Notes under the pieces: model-generated | What the model saw: only the letters and a program-made list of their open reading frames with translations | Told to the model about the DNA's origin: nothing | Database searches by the model: none | Shown here: piece after piece, positions 19,502 through 30,553 of the stretch | Position numbering within the stretch: position 1 is the stretch's first letter | Layout: every line of letters starts with the position of its first letter | Source of the DNA: Nothopassalora personata | Lineage: Eukaryota; Ascomycota; Dothideomycetes; Mycosphaerellales; Mycosphaerellaceae | DNA length: 31,684 nt | Direction of reading: 5' to 3' | Assembly (NCBI GenBank): GCA_033816765.1 | Contig: JAVSIV010000071.1 | Span: 1 to 31,684, forward strand | Made by a program: the position numbers and the translations under genes

Positions 19502-20245
19502 CTACCACTTCTCCAACATAGGCCTAATGTCAATCTCATTCGTAAAACACCGTCGACTCTGCGTATGCAAATTCCAATAACTCTCCGCAATATCGTCCGC
19601 CCCAATCTTCGCCTCCGGTGGCGAGTCCTTCAACCACTCCTTCGTACGTGGAATGTCAATAATTCCATCAATCACCGCATGTGCGACGTGGACGCCCTTG
19701 GAAGCAAACTCTTTCGCGATGGAGGTGGAGAGGGCTCGTAAAGCGAATTTAGAGGATGCGAACGAGCTCATCAGAGCGTTGGCTTTGACGGACGCGGTGG
19801 CGCCGGTGAAGATGAGGGTTGGTGGGTACTGCGCCCCCTTGTCCTCTGCATGCTTCAACAGTAATGGCAGTGCATTCTGCGAGAAGATAAATGCGCCTTT
19901 TACGGAGACTTCATGACCCTGTTGGAATTCTTCCACACTCTGTTCCAGGATCCCTTTCCGGACGAAGTTGCCAGAGGCATTGAAGATTGCTGCCGCTGCT
20001 GGGGCATCGCCGTATTCTTGTCTTATTTTGGAGAAGGCGTTCTTTACGGACTCCTCGGAGGAGACGTCGGTGCTGATTCCGATGGCTTTTCCGCCATTGC
20101 TGTTGATCTCTTGCGCGAGAGATTCGTAGTTCTCGGCGGAGCGGGCAAGAAGCACGACTGGGTAGGATTTGGAGAAGCGCCGGGCTACTGCTGCGCCGGT
20201 TCCAGGACCGACGCCCGCGACTATGGCGATGGCTTTGGTGGTCAT
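19502..20245 (-). CDS. Short-chain dehydrogenase/reductase, second copy
   Basis: Identical in sequence to the 247-residue product of 2798-3541, including GVGPGTG, the FASSK variant of YxxxK and the C-terminal RPMLEKW. The whole upstream C-rich leader is included, so this copy could be expressed. It has no RIP-type stop despite being duplicated. If both loci are real the strain carries two functional doses. Confidence 0.88.
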   Translation of the reverse strand: MTTKAIAIVAGVGPGTGAAVARRFSKSYPVVLLARSAENYESLAQEINSNGGKAIGISTDVSSEESVKNAFSKIRQEYGDAPAAAAIFNASGNFVRKGILEQSVEEFQQGHEVSVKGAFIFSQNALPLLLKHAEDKGAQYPPTLIFTGATASVKANALMSSFASSKFALRALSTSIAKEFASKGVHVAHAVIDGIIDIPRTKEWLKDSPPEAKIGADDIAESYWNLHTQSRRCFTNEIDIRPMLEKW

Positions 20246-20576
20246 GGTTGTTGTTACGGGTGTGAGGTGGAGGGAGAGTTGGGTTATGCGGGGATGAGTG
20301 GTGGAAGACAGGTTGATGGTGGGTGTGGTGGAGATATTGGGGTGGTATGAGGGAGAGGTTGAGTACGAGGTGACTTGCCTATAAGAATGTAAAGCTGTGG
20401 TGGAGCTCGATGAGATGAGGTCACTGCTACCCCGGTTGAAGGATCGGACCATTAGTCTTTCCGTGACGGACAGGTTTCGATGTTGTTCACACGGTCGAGG
20501 GCGACGACGCTGAGTTCAATTGCTTTGTGCTTTGCTACCCGTATCTATAACGTTCTCACGCAACGCCACACAGCAA
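20246..20576. promoter_or_regulatory. Promoter region of the second SDR copy
   Basis: The mirror of 2467-2797, with the same pyrimidine-rich leader read on the minus strand, lying between the dehydrogenase start and the NTF2-like stop. No extra gene is seen. Confidence 0.45.
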
Positions 20577-21230
20577 CTATGAAGATGAGGCACCCTGGCC
20601 GCCCGAACCATTCGCGAGCCTTCCACCAGGGCAGTACGTGCTAATCTGGAACGTGTCCACAGCCCAAGCAATGCTGTTGAACTCGAACAGGGACTTGTAA
20701 ATCTGGCCGTTTCTATCTAAGTACAGCTTTTGGATGCCACTGACCGGGTATCGCCCACTGCCAACGACAGTCAATTCCCACGACCAGATAATGACCGTGC
20801 CTGCGCAAAGGATTTCCTTCGTCTTGAGGCCATCGTATGGCGGTGGCTTGAAAGTGTTGGCTCGCTGGATGTTGCTGATCCACTCTGTGCGGTTATTGGA
20901 CTCTGGTGTGCCGTCGAGCTGCGAGAGGAGATTAGCACCGAGTCGATCCGTCTTGGGGAAGCAGCGTACAGGTTCACCGAGTAGCGAGCGAACAGACTCG
21001 CTGAAGTCTTGGTAGTTGGGTGCAATGATCTGTTGGGCGAGCTGGTATGGCGTCTTGCCGTTGTATGAGTCGTTGCGGAGGATTGATGCATATTTGTCGA
21101 TGATCACGCCGGCGTTCTGGCAGGCTTGCTGATCACGACCACCGCCGTGGTCGACGCCACCGTACCTGGGAGGTGAGAGTGATGTTGCTGCAGCGAGAGC
21201 GCCGAGGGAGAGCGTGAGGAGGAACTTCAT
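20577..21230 (-). CDS. Secreted NTF2-like domain protein, intact copy
   Basis: A 217-residue, intronless protein starting MKFLLTLSLGALAAATS, a typical signal peptide with probable cleavage around residue 16-18. The mature part has the layout of fungal secreted NTF2-like (SnoaL-type cone) proteins: helical ACQNAGVIIDKYASILRN (37-53), QIIAPNYQDFSESVRSLLG (67-85), then strands with FKPPPYDGLKTKEILCAG, VIIWSWELTVV and a final FEFNSIAWAVDTFQ (182-195), the usual family ending. Four Cys (37, 90, 142, 200) could form disulfides. Asn-glycosylation sequons are at 53, 113 and 207. The Gly/Ser tail is probably flexible. Ligand or activity is unknown; these proteins occur in the secretome of many plant-associated and soil fungi. 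The parental copy at 1814 is frameshifted, so this is the only intact version. Confidence 0.85.
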   Translation of the reverse strand: MKFLLTLSLGALAAATSLSPPRYGGVDHGGGRDQQACQNAGVIIDKYASILRNDSYNGKTPYQLAQQIIAPNYQDFSESVRSLLGEPVRCFPKTDRLGANLLSQLDGTPESNNRTEWISNIQRANTFKPPPYDGLKTKEILCAGTVIIWSWELTVVGSGRYPVSGIQKLYLDRNGQIYKSLFEFNSIAWAVDTFQISTYCPGGRLANGSGGQGASSS

Positions 21231-21690
21231 GGTATGGATCTTATGATCTCAGCTGCGGACGAAATTGGTCGCGGAGAGATGATATCGACAACATGAAGGC
21301 GGAAGAATGGCTGCACCTCTTATATTCCATCTTCTGGGCGGCAGCTCGTGCCATGTGAGGACACTGCACCGCATCATGGCAACAAAATTTCGTCGCCATC
21401 TCAAAGCTTCGAGGCTGACTTGACGAGCTTGAATTAATAGAGTTGCTACATGAAACTCGGAAGCGGATGAAGCGCAATTTAACTATTCGAGTGAGCAAAA
21501 GGGTCGGGACTGCGGGGATTCGGACCTACCCAGTTAGTTAGCAAATCGATCTTGAGCCTCCCATACCTTATTATCGTTGTATCTCTTCATTTTGAAGCCT
21601 TAGTACCACCAGTTTTGCCAGAAATAAGGTGTTGTTGCTCGCTCTATCCAGCGCACTCGTTGTCTACGTGTCCGGAGCCTTCGCCGTCGT
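21231..21690. other. 5' flank of the intact NTF2-like gene
   Basis: The inverted copy of 1354-1813, holding the promoter and the 29-bp motif (21483-21511). It ends exactly at the 125-bp element. No separate gene is supported. Confidence 0.5.
21319..21324 (-). promoter_or_regulatory. Candidate TATA box of the intact NTF2-like gene
   Basis: The mirror of 1720-1725: TATAAG on the minus strand, about 89 bp upstream of the ATG at 21230. Weak evidence on its own; identical context in both copies. Confidence 0.35.
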
Positions 21691-21815
21691 TGCGCGACCC
21701 CCTATAGCGCCATTATCCGTCCAAGATCAGAACCTTATTTAATAGTGTCTCGAAGACGATTAGGCTAGACCTGCAGTAGTTCAGTTGTTGTTAGCAGATA
21801 ACAGGGGGTCGCGCA
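21691..21815. mobile_element. 125-bp inverted-terminal element (copy 3)
   Basis: The mirror of 1229-1353 with the same native junction: its outer TGCGCGACCCCCT end abuts the NTF2-like gene flank. Its inner end truncates the transposase frame at 21815/21816. Confidence 0.65.
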
Positions 21816-22729
21816 GTGCTATCTAGTTGCGAATCAAGCGCTTTAAAGAGACTAGAACAGTATAGCTAGCTAAGGGCGGTAGACCACGGTTAATCGAACC
21901 ATATATACGCGACTGGTTACTAGATCTAGTCGTAGAAAAGAGCACATATTAGGCCGAGGAATTGGTGTACTTCTTACACGCTGAATTCGGTGTTCTCGTG
22001 TCGAAATAGACTATAAGTCGACTACTAGGCAGTAAGGACTTTACGAAGAAGAAGATCTTACGCATTACGGAGTAGCGTAACCCTATGGTGAGGGCGATGT
22101 TCGAAGGCCTGTTACAGCAACATAAGGAGGACTAATTGGTGTATATCGATAAGACATACTATAGTAATAAGCTAGCCTATCGGACACGTAGTTAGAGTCC
22201 TCGAGGCATGCCGGTATACGATCCTTAACACCTTTACTACAGCGAGCGATTTACCGTGTTGCCGGTATATAGTGTTAAGGGATATCTAGCGAATCCGCTA
22301 ATTAAGCCTAGTAGCGTAAAGAAGGTAGATTTCATCGAATAGTTAATGCTATACGTGCTACCGTAGTGTAGCCGCTACCCTACGCCACGGTTAGTCATTG
22401 TTATAGACAACTGCGTAACATACGATCGTGTCGATATCGAAGCTATATGTTAAGAGGCTAGCGTAAGGATACTGTTTCTACCGCCGTACTTACCGGATTA
22501 TAATCTAATTAAGAAGACGTTTCGCTTACTAAAAAGGTGGATTAGGCAGCATGCTTATATAATGCCGGAGTATAGTGAACATAACTAGTAGGCTAAGTTC
22601 AAGGTGTTTCTTAAGGCGGCCTATAAAGACTAGTCGCACGGCATCGACTATAGCGCGATCTTTCGCAGTTGTTACGTTCTTAAGGAGGGCTATACGGTCG
22701 ATCCGGCGCTTTTAACGATAGATTTGTAA
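21815..22729 (+). pseudogene. Tc1/mariner-type transposase remnant (copy 3)
   Basis: Plus-strand copy of the same remnant. Codons for the catalytic residues can be placed here: Asp at 22148-22150, Asp at 22406-22408, and Lys instead of the third acidic residue at 22511-22513, just after PDYNLI (22493-22510). The frame has no net frameshift between the RPRL motif and the TAA at 22727-22729, only RIP-type stops. Confidence 0.85.
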
Positions 22730-23556
22730 TGAATAAGGTAGAAGTTAATACGGTAAATCTAGCGTAAGTTGTATTAAGTTAGTTAGAGTTGTAGTAGCCG
22801 CGATATTAACCTTACTATCGCTAGTACTTTATCTAAAGCTACAGTTACGGCTTGCCCCGGCTAGCGCGCTTTACGGCGATCCGCTAGGCTTCGCGCAACA
22901 CACGAAGGTGTTGTAACGACATATGTATTCATTTTAAACGCGCAATCATCTTAAATATGTCGTCGGTAAATTATAAAAAAACCGCTTGTTTATATCTACT
23001 ATAGTTATGTTAATCTCGAATCGTCTTATAAAAAGTTATGCCCTAAAGCCGTACCTTAGTCGTAGTTCGAGCTAGAGTTGAAGTTACAAGCTTACTAGCT
23101 AGGGTCTAAAACAATAGATTTTAAGAACTCGACAACTATAGTAGCTACGAACGTAATTATTTTTTTATTTTATACGCACTACACTTAATCGATGCGTGAA
23201 ACGTATTTCATAATAAAGAGTTGTGTTGTGCGGTGCTAGTGTAGCTACGAAGATGCAAAAAGCCGGCTTCGCGCTAGTGTCGGGCTTACCCGTTAGGGTC
23301 TAGATAGGTCTTAGCTCCCTAGTTAATGCCTCGAGGCTACGCTTATAACACTATAGCTAGCCTACCCTATGAGAATAACATAACTATAACCACTGGAGAA
23401 ATATACATTGTATGCTCACTATATATTTCGATACCGCTAAAGAAGCTCGTATTGTCCGTTTGTTTATATGATTTTTTTCTATGTCGTAGTAATGCGAGAA
23501 ACATCTTAAATCTAGCAAGCCGTAACGCTACCTCATGACCCTACAATAGCGTACCC
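22730..23556. other. RIPped spacer, mirror of 17052-17878
   Basis: No gene seen. Position 23043 is where the correspondence to the left edge of the window ends, simply because the window starts there. Confidence 0.5.
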
Positions 23557-25734
23557 TTAACTTACAAATAGGCCGTCGTTACTGCTTATTAACTAAGCGA
23601 TATCCCTAGCACCTTTAGTAGCGATATATCGCGGCAACTGCTTATAGATTACGTCTCTTATACCCTTCTGTTTAATAAGCTTTACTAACTTACTATCCGT
23701 CTCTTTCTTTAGTATTAAGAGGGTGTAGAACTCCTTAAATAGCTTCTCCTTTATAGTAAGGATTGCCGGAGCTATATTACTGTTACGTTTAGCTATCTAG
23801 TTATAGAAAGAGCGCACTTCTTAGCGTGTTTCTATGTTGATGCCCTAAGGCGGCGGAGACGATTTATCGTATCGTTATTAAGTTAGATAAGGAGTCAGAT
23901 AGTTAGTTAGATAAGCTAGTAACGTTACTAAGGGTAATTAAGGTAGCTAGCTACTATAATATTACGGTATCATAGGCGGATACTAATAGCTATAATATAG
24001 TAGTACCGGAGGTACTGCGGACGGCGTAGATGCTACAATAGGTTCACTACCTACTATCGACGGTGTTAGCGTGTCGTTAGGTGAGTTATTCTTACTTCTC
24101 CTTAGTATAGAAGTCTTATACATGCCTCTAACTTTAACTGCAATATTAGAAGGCATTATAGATAGTAGAACCTTAGCTACGCCGTCCTTACTAGATTCAC
24201 GTGCTACCTTAATGCGTCTATACTATTCTTGCATGTGACCGCCTTTAATAGCATAGTGCTTACCTTCCTTAATAAGATAGCCTATTAGACCAGTGCCCTT
24301 AGACTTCTTATTATTGTACTACTTGTCTTCGTAGCGATGCATAACTAGGAGCTTCTAATAGTCCTTACGTGTTATTAGTGTCTTGTCGAACGCGTTAATA
24401 ATAGCTATGTTAGCCTTCGTAGTTTGCTTCTTATTTAGCTGCTTCGTAGTAGGCTCCGGTTATAAGGACTCTTCGAATGTCTCTTACGGTAACAGCGGTA
24501 GCGACGAGCCTAGTACAGTAGGTACGTTAGTCTATTTCTTAGTAATATAGAGTGTTATAGAACGCTTTATGTTCTACTATAACTTAAGGAAGGGTTCTAC
24601 ATTAATCGTGAAGTTAATAGACTTAGTAAGTTTAAACTAGTTAGTATCTACTACGTAGCCGTGCTTCTTAGCCTTAAGTAACGCTAGCCTTAATAACATG
24701 AAGTATTACATGCCCTTAGAGTCTACGTATACCTTCGCTTAATGCTCTAACTTCCTTATAAGCCTAGTAATAGCACTAATATCGCTATAGTAGATGCTAC
24801 TAATAGGGGGAAGTTCCTTCTTATTAAACACAACTGTTAACTTAACACGGACTAGATCTAATTACGGCGTTAATGGAGCTAGCGTTGCTAAGGGTCGTAG
24901 CGTTACTAAAGGCCGAGTAGCGATTAAGGGTGCGGGTGTTACCGTAATAGACTTAGCTCTAGTTAATGAAATAATAGGTTCTTTCGGCGGCGATGGTAGA
25001 CGCATTTCTTAACCGTTTAACTTGCTTCTTAATAGGGCGACATACTGCGATTGTGTAGATGATACCTATGTTTTTCTAGACTTCTTAGGCTTCTTAGTTA
25101 ATAGTTCCTTACTAGGTAGAGCTAGCCTCTTTTCCGCTGTTAGAGGGGTCGGTTATTAAGGCTTAATCGACGTAGTAACAACTAGCTGCTTACTAAGCTT
25201 CAACTTCACCGGCTTCGCGCTACTAGCCACGGGTGTCGCGTATGCCTCAGAGCCTGATTTAGCCGTGTTTTTCGCTAGTTCTAATACACCCTGCCTAAGC
25301 TAAGTCTCTGCTAGGGCAGCCATTCTTCGAGTATGCATTCTACGCTAATAATCCTTATCTAAATCGTCGCTCGTGTCGTCCTTAAGCCAGCGCAACTGGT
25401 TACGTTGTAATGCGTCTTCTACAGGATCGTAGGACTGCCTAGGAGTAGGTAGTTCTTAATTAGACTCTAATAGCTCTTCCTCGTACTTAAACTATGTCTC
25501 CGGAGGCAGCGGTGGCAGCGAGAAGTCGCACAACTGTGTGTTCGTGAAGCCCTGAGTCTCGGCGATAGTGCGTGTTGCGTAGCCAGGAGGCAATGGAGGT
25601 AGTGAGGAACGGGTAAGATCGTGTATCTTCGAGGTATGCGCCGGGGGTGTTAGTGGGCTGAAATCTGGACCTTTTGGACTACTTTTTCTTTCTGTGGCCT
25701 TAGACAACGTAGTACAATCGGAATATGTAGTCAT
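23557..25734 (-). pseudogene. 726-codon RIP-killed frame of unknown family (mirror copy)
   Basis: The inverted copy of 14874-17051 with the same RIP-type stops and the same unmutated 5' part (25492-25734). As RIP marks are shared, this copy was made after the mutations occurred. Confidence 0.65.
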
Positions 25735-26216
25735 TTGTGTGTGTAGAGGTCGTTATTGTGGTGCGCTATGTGTAGGAAGTTTCTATGTAATTACGCTGAG
25801 ACATGGGTTACCCTACATGGAGGAGTCCCGACCCTTTTGCTCGCTTGAATAGGGACCGAGCAGCATGAAGCGCCGAGAGTGACAGCACGCCGAAGAAGCT
25901 CAACGACAAGCTCAATGCCAAGAGTTGGACTAATTGGCTTCACAGCGCCAGGCTGTAAGAGACGCTGGCGGCTTCATTGATGATAACGAGTTTTAGCGGA
26001 TCGCGCAACCCTCTGCTGCACTGTCCCATCACCAAATCCATCGACAATGATCATGAAATCCTAACCTTTCATCTGTGGATCACAAATTTGGTATTTTAGA
26101 ATAGTTTCAACGGCGGCCGTTGGCACTAAAGTCCGGTGTTCGACAGCAAGTTTGCCACGGAGTCCAGAGTGCTGATTACGGTCTGCCATTTGTTGTGAAT
26201 CAGGTGACCAAGGTCT
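25735..26216. other. Unmutated flank, mirror of 14392-14873
   Basis: The same non-RIPped sequence in inverted orientation, including the 29-bp motif at 25824-25852. No gene is seen. Confidence 0.45.
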
Positions 26217-26499
26217 ATGTTAGTCAGGACTTGGCACACACACACTATATCACACTGTTTTCTGTAGCTAGATAGTCTCACACCTTGTGGCAATTCATAA
26301 GGGTTACTAATCTACCCTATCGTTTCAATCTAGAAGCTTATACTCGTTAAATACCTATCTACAATAGGTTATAAGCCCGGGTGCTCCTCTGCCTATCCAA
26401 TTTGAAACCTGAATCGTTATCGAAGCTCCATTAAGGATTAGCTTGCCTTGCTAGCGGACTCGTATTTGTTTCACGGACAACGGACAACTACCTAATCGA

Positions 26500-27751
26500 T
26501 TTAAGAACTACTATAGGAGATCGGCACTAAGCACTAGTACTGTGGTACAGCATCTAAAAGAGCTAGACTAGGTATAGAGTTTAGAAACAACACCTCTAGC
26601 AACCTAGTAAGATCCGCTAAGGACAACTAGGTACTTAGGAAAGGCGTGTAGTTCTAGGCATAGAAATCTATACTAATTAGCGTACTGCTAGAGAAGGATC
26701 TAGTTAGATACGTGATCCATAATCTAGACTAGGTTGACCTAAAGTACGCTCTAAATAGGGTAGCTTATAATCAACCCTAAGATGTAACTAAGAATGTCTA
26801 AGATAAGACTGCCTAGAATAAAGCCCCTTAGGACATCACTAGTAGTGTAGGATACAAAGCTACCTATAAGCGATAGAAGAAAGAGGACATATAAGTATAT
26901 AGCATTATCATAGCTAGATTGGATTCTACCCTAAGGCTAAACTTTAGAGATGTAGACAAGTTAGCTAAGGAATTGTATGATTTGATTAAGGCAATATATA
27001 AGCTAGTTATTACAATTGATCTATATAATACTCTAAAGGCAGTTAGGCACATTAAACTAGATGCTGCAAGACCTAATACATTAAAGTACTATAAAGACTT
27101 TTAAGCATAGGTAAATAATAACAAGACTACTATAGAGCAATTCATTAGATCTTCCCTAGTTAATAACAAGTTAAGGCTCAAATCCTCTTTTGTCCTCCTA
27201 GATAGCATCTACAGATTGTACTTTATTAAAGGTCTAACCTATGTCGAATAGCTTAGGACATAGAGACACAATAATCCCCTAGAATTAACTACCCTAGAGA
27301 GAATGTTCACAACTCTTAGGAAGGAGTAAGTACCTACCACCTATAAGCCTAGTAATAGCTTTGTTAGAGCATTCTTAAGCAAGAATAATAATAAGCAGTA
27401 CATACAGTACTTACATAAGCACACTAACGCGAACTGCTATAAGTAGTATCTAGAGAAGAATCCTAGGAACAGGTCTAAGAAGGGTAAAGACACCCTAAAG
27501 GATAGGGTAAAGAAGGTAAAGGGTAGCAAATCCCTAGGAAGAGGATTGCTGCAGCAATTAATAACTAGTTAGACTTATTATCTAATTAGGAGCATAGCTC
27601 TAATAGTAATAGGGACTAGAGATAACTACATAGGAGGTCTAGAGTAGCTATTGTAGTTACATAACTAGTGTGCATAGGAAGGACAGTAGCTGCCGCATTA
27701 AACCTAATATTAATAGACAAAGTCTATAATATAGGCACATCCTTCTATATT
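26500..27751 (+). mobile_element. Copia gag-like fragment (mirror copy)
   Basis: Plus-strand copy of the gag end of the copia element at 8600-14108. The longest open piece is 26919-27104, reading MDSTLRLNFRDVDKLAKELY onward. It ends at the ATATA duplication (27747-27751) and 36 bp of the solo LTR (27752-27787), then breaks off. Confidence 0.8.
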
Positions 27752-27787
27752 GTTACGGTTCGGTTCAGGAAGAACCCACAGCCACTC

Positions 27788-28652
27788 GAGGTTTGGATGT
27801 AAAGTATATAAACATAACGACAATTACACTAAGTCTAAAAAGTTCTCTATAAGGGCGGACATATAGTAGTATATAGGATTCTAGGGTAGTTTATTAACTA
27901 ACTACCTACTGTGGAAGCTATAGTAGGAGAAGGGAAAATAGGTCTATAAGATAACCTATTCCCCCTATATAACTTTTAATAAAGATTTCTTATAGAACTC
28001 GCAATACTAAATCCCTGTAGGTAAGTAGGTTGCTTAGGGGGAGTAGATAGGGTAGACTGTTAAGAGCTCCTAGCTTACTGCTAGTAATAAGCATGCTGTC
28101 CTAGATAACGAGATCACCTTCCTTAGACATCCCTATAATAACCCTAAGGACCCTTACTATAAAGGTATTTATATGCCTCATAAAGGGCTACACGAGCTAG
28201 AAGCGAGTTACTAACCCTATAAACCTTTAAGGGGAGCTGTGCAGCTAGAGGGGGAGCTACAGCAGCATAGTAACTAACCTAAAACATAAAGGGCTTCGTA
28301 ACAAGACTCCCCTAACTAAGATTAGTCTTAGGGGGAGTATAGGATAGAAGATTTACGTCTACGATTTAGAGACATATCTACCTAGCTCTAGGAACAGTCT
28401 CCTATAGAGCACACCTAGCTCTAGGAACAATCTCCTATAGAGCACACCTAGCTCTAGAAACAATCCCCTATAGAGCATAAGCCTTAGACTTTATAGTCTA
28501 AAGAGCCACACTAAGAAGACATAGCCCTAGCTATGTAAGAAGACCCTAATTAGGCTATGACACTATTCTACCCTACCCTACACATTAGTAAGAGGAAGAG
28601 AGATGGGACTTATAAGCCTATAAAGACTAAACAAGCCAAGGTCTATCCTAAG
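27788..28652 (+). mobile_element. Inverted copia fragment (copy of 10539-11403)
   Basis: Complement of 10539-11403 (positions sum to 39191). It carries the end of the integrase region and the linker with the 33-bp tandem repeats (28380-28478). It is joined on the left to the palindrome arm with no microhomology, and on the right to a copy of 23221 onward with a 2-bp AG overlap. Confidence 0.85.
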
Positions 28653-30553
28653 TTGTGTTGTGCGGTGCTAGTGTAGCTACGAAGATGCAAAAAGCCGGCT
28701 TCGCGCTAGTGTCGGGCTTACCCGTTAGGGTCTAGATAGGTCTTAGCTCCCTAGTTAATGCCTCGAGGCTACGCTTATAACACTATAGCTAGCCTACCCT
28801 ATGAGAATAACATAACTATAACCACTGGAGAAATATACATTGTATGCTCACTATATATTTCGATACCGCTAAAGAAGCTCGTATTGTCCGTTTGTTTATA
28901 TGATTTTTTTCTATGTCGTAGTAATGCGAGAAACATCTTAAATCTAGCAAGCCGTAACGCTACCTCATGACCCTACAATAGCGTACCCTTAACTTACAAA
29001 TAGGCCGTCGTTACTGCTTATTAACTAAGCGATATCCCTAGCACCTTTAGTAGCGATATATCGCGGCAACTGCTTATAGATTACGTCTCTTATACCCTTC
29101 TGTTTAATAAGCTTTACTAACTTACTATCCGTCTCTTTCTTTAGTATTAAGAGGGTGTAGAACTCCTTAAATAGCTTCTCCTTTATAGTAAGGATTGCCG
29201 GAGCTATATTACTGTTACGTTTAGCTATCTAGTTATAGAAAGAGCGCACTTCTTAGCGTGTTTCTATGTTGATGCCCTAAGGCGGCGGAGACGATTTATC
29301 GTATCGTTATTAAGTTAGATAAGGAGTCAGATAGTTAGTTAGATAAGCTAGTAACGTTACTAAGGGTAATTAAGGTAGCTAGCTACTATAATATTACGGT
29401 ATCATAGGCGGATACTAATAGCTATAATATAGTAGTACCGGAGGTACTGCGGACGGCGTAGATGCTACAATAGGTTCACTACCTACTATCGACGGTGTTA
29501 GCGTGTCGTTAGGTGAGTTATTCTTACTTCTCCTTAGTATAGAAGTCTTATACATGCCTCTAACTTTAACTGCAATATTAGAAGGCATTATAGATAGTAG
29601 AACCTTAGCTACGCCGTCCTTACTAGATTCACGTGCTACCTTAATGCGTCTATACTATTCTTGCATGTGACCGCCTTTAATAGCATAGTGCTTACCTTCC
29701 TTAATAAGATAGCCTATTAGACCAGTGCCCTTAGACTTCTTATTATTGTACTACTTGTCTTCGTAGCGATGCATAACTAGGAGCTTCTAATAGTCCTTAC
29801 GTGTTATTAGTGTCTTGTCGAACGCGTTAATAATAGCTATGTTAGCCTTCGTAGTTTGCTTCTTATTTAGCTGCTTCGTAGTAGGCTCCGGTTATAAGGA
29901 CTCTTCGAATGTCTCTTACGGTAACAGCGGTAGCGACGAGCCTAGTACAGTAGGTACGTTAGTCTATTTCTTAGTAATATAGAGTGTTATAGAACGCTTT
30001 ATGTTCTACTATAACTTAAGGAAGGGTTCTACATTAATCGTGAAGTTAATAGACTTAGTAAGTTTAAACTAGTTAGTATCTACTACGTAGCCGTGCTTCT
30101 TAGCCTTAAGTAACGCTAGCCTTAATAACATGAAGTATTACATGCCCTTAGAGTCTACGTATACCTTCGCTTAATGCTCTAACTTCCTTATAAGCCTAGT
30201 AATAGCACTAATATCGCTATAGTAGATGCTACTAATAGGGGGAAGTTCCTTCTTATTAAACACAACTGTTAACTTAACACGGACTAGATCTAATTACGGC
30301 GTTAATGGAGCTAGCGTTGCTAAGGGTCGTAGCGTTACTAAAGGCCGAGTAGCGATTAAGGGTGCGGGTGTTACCGTAATAGACTTAGCTCTAGTTAATG
30401 AAATAATAGGTTCTTTCGGCGGCGATGGTAGACGCATTTCTTAACCGTTTAACTTGCTTCTTAATAGGGCGACATACTGCGATTGTGTAGATGATACCTA
30501 TGTTTTTCTAGACTTCTTAGGCTTCTTAGTTAATAGTTCCTTACTAGGTAGAG
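28653..30553 (+). repeat. Direct copy of 23221-25121
   Basis: Offset is exactly 5432 bp; the frames at 23326 and 24794 reappear at 28758 and 30226. It holds part of the RIPped spacer and most of the unknown 726-codon frame on the minus strand. Both ends are abrupt and lie inside repeat sequence. Confidence 0.9.
28989..30553 (-). pseudogene. Truncated third copy of the unknown RIPped frame
   Basis: Corresponds to 23557-25121 and lacks the first 613 nucleotides, including the unmutated N-terminal part. It begins abruptly at the 30553/30554 junction. Confidence 0.65.

Larger units (their letters stand above)
18918..21690 (-). repeat. Host gene cassette, derived copy in the palindrome centre
   Basis: 2773 bp, the inverted counterpart of 1354-4125. 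It carries complete NTF2-like and dehydrogenase genes with their promoters, and the 3' third of the nuclear-type gene. It is flanked on both sides by the 125-bp element in opposite orientations. Confidence 0.9.
21691..27787 (-). repeat. Right arm of the 6.1-kb inverted repeat
   Basis: The mirror image of 12821-18917, separated from it by the 2.77-kb gene cassette. The outer limit falls 36 bp inside the solo LTR sequence, where the arm is joined to a different copia segment at 27787/27788. Confidence 0.9.

Noticed and set aside
12821..27787. A Starship-type or other giant cargo transposon.
   Set aside because: No tyrosine-recombinase captain gene is visible and the boundaries are explained by the inverted duplication.
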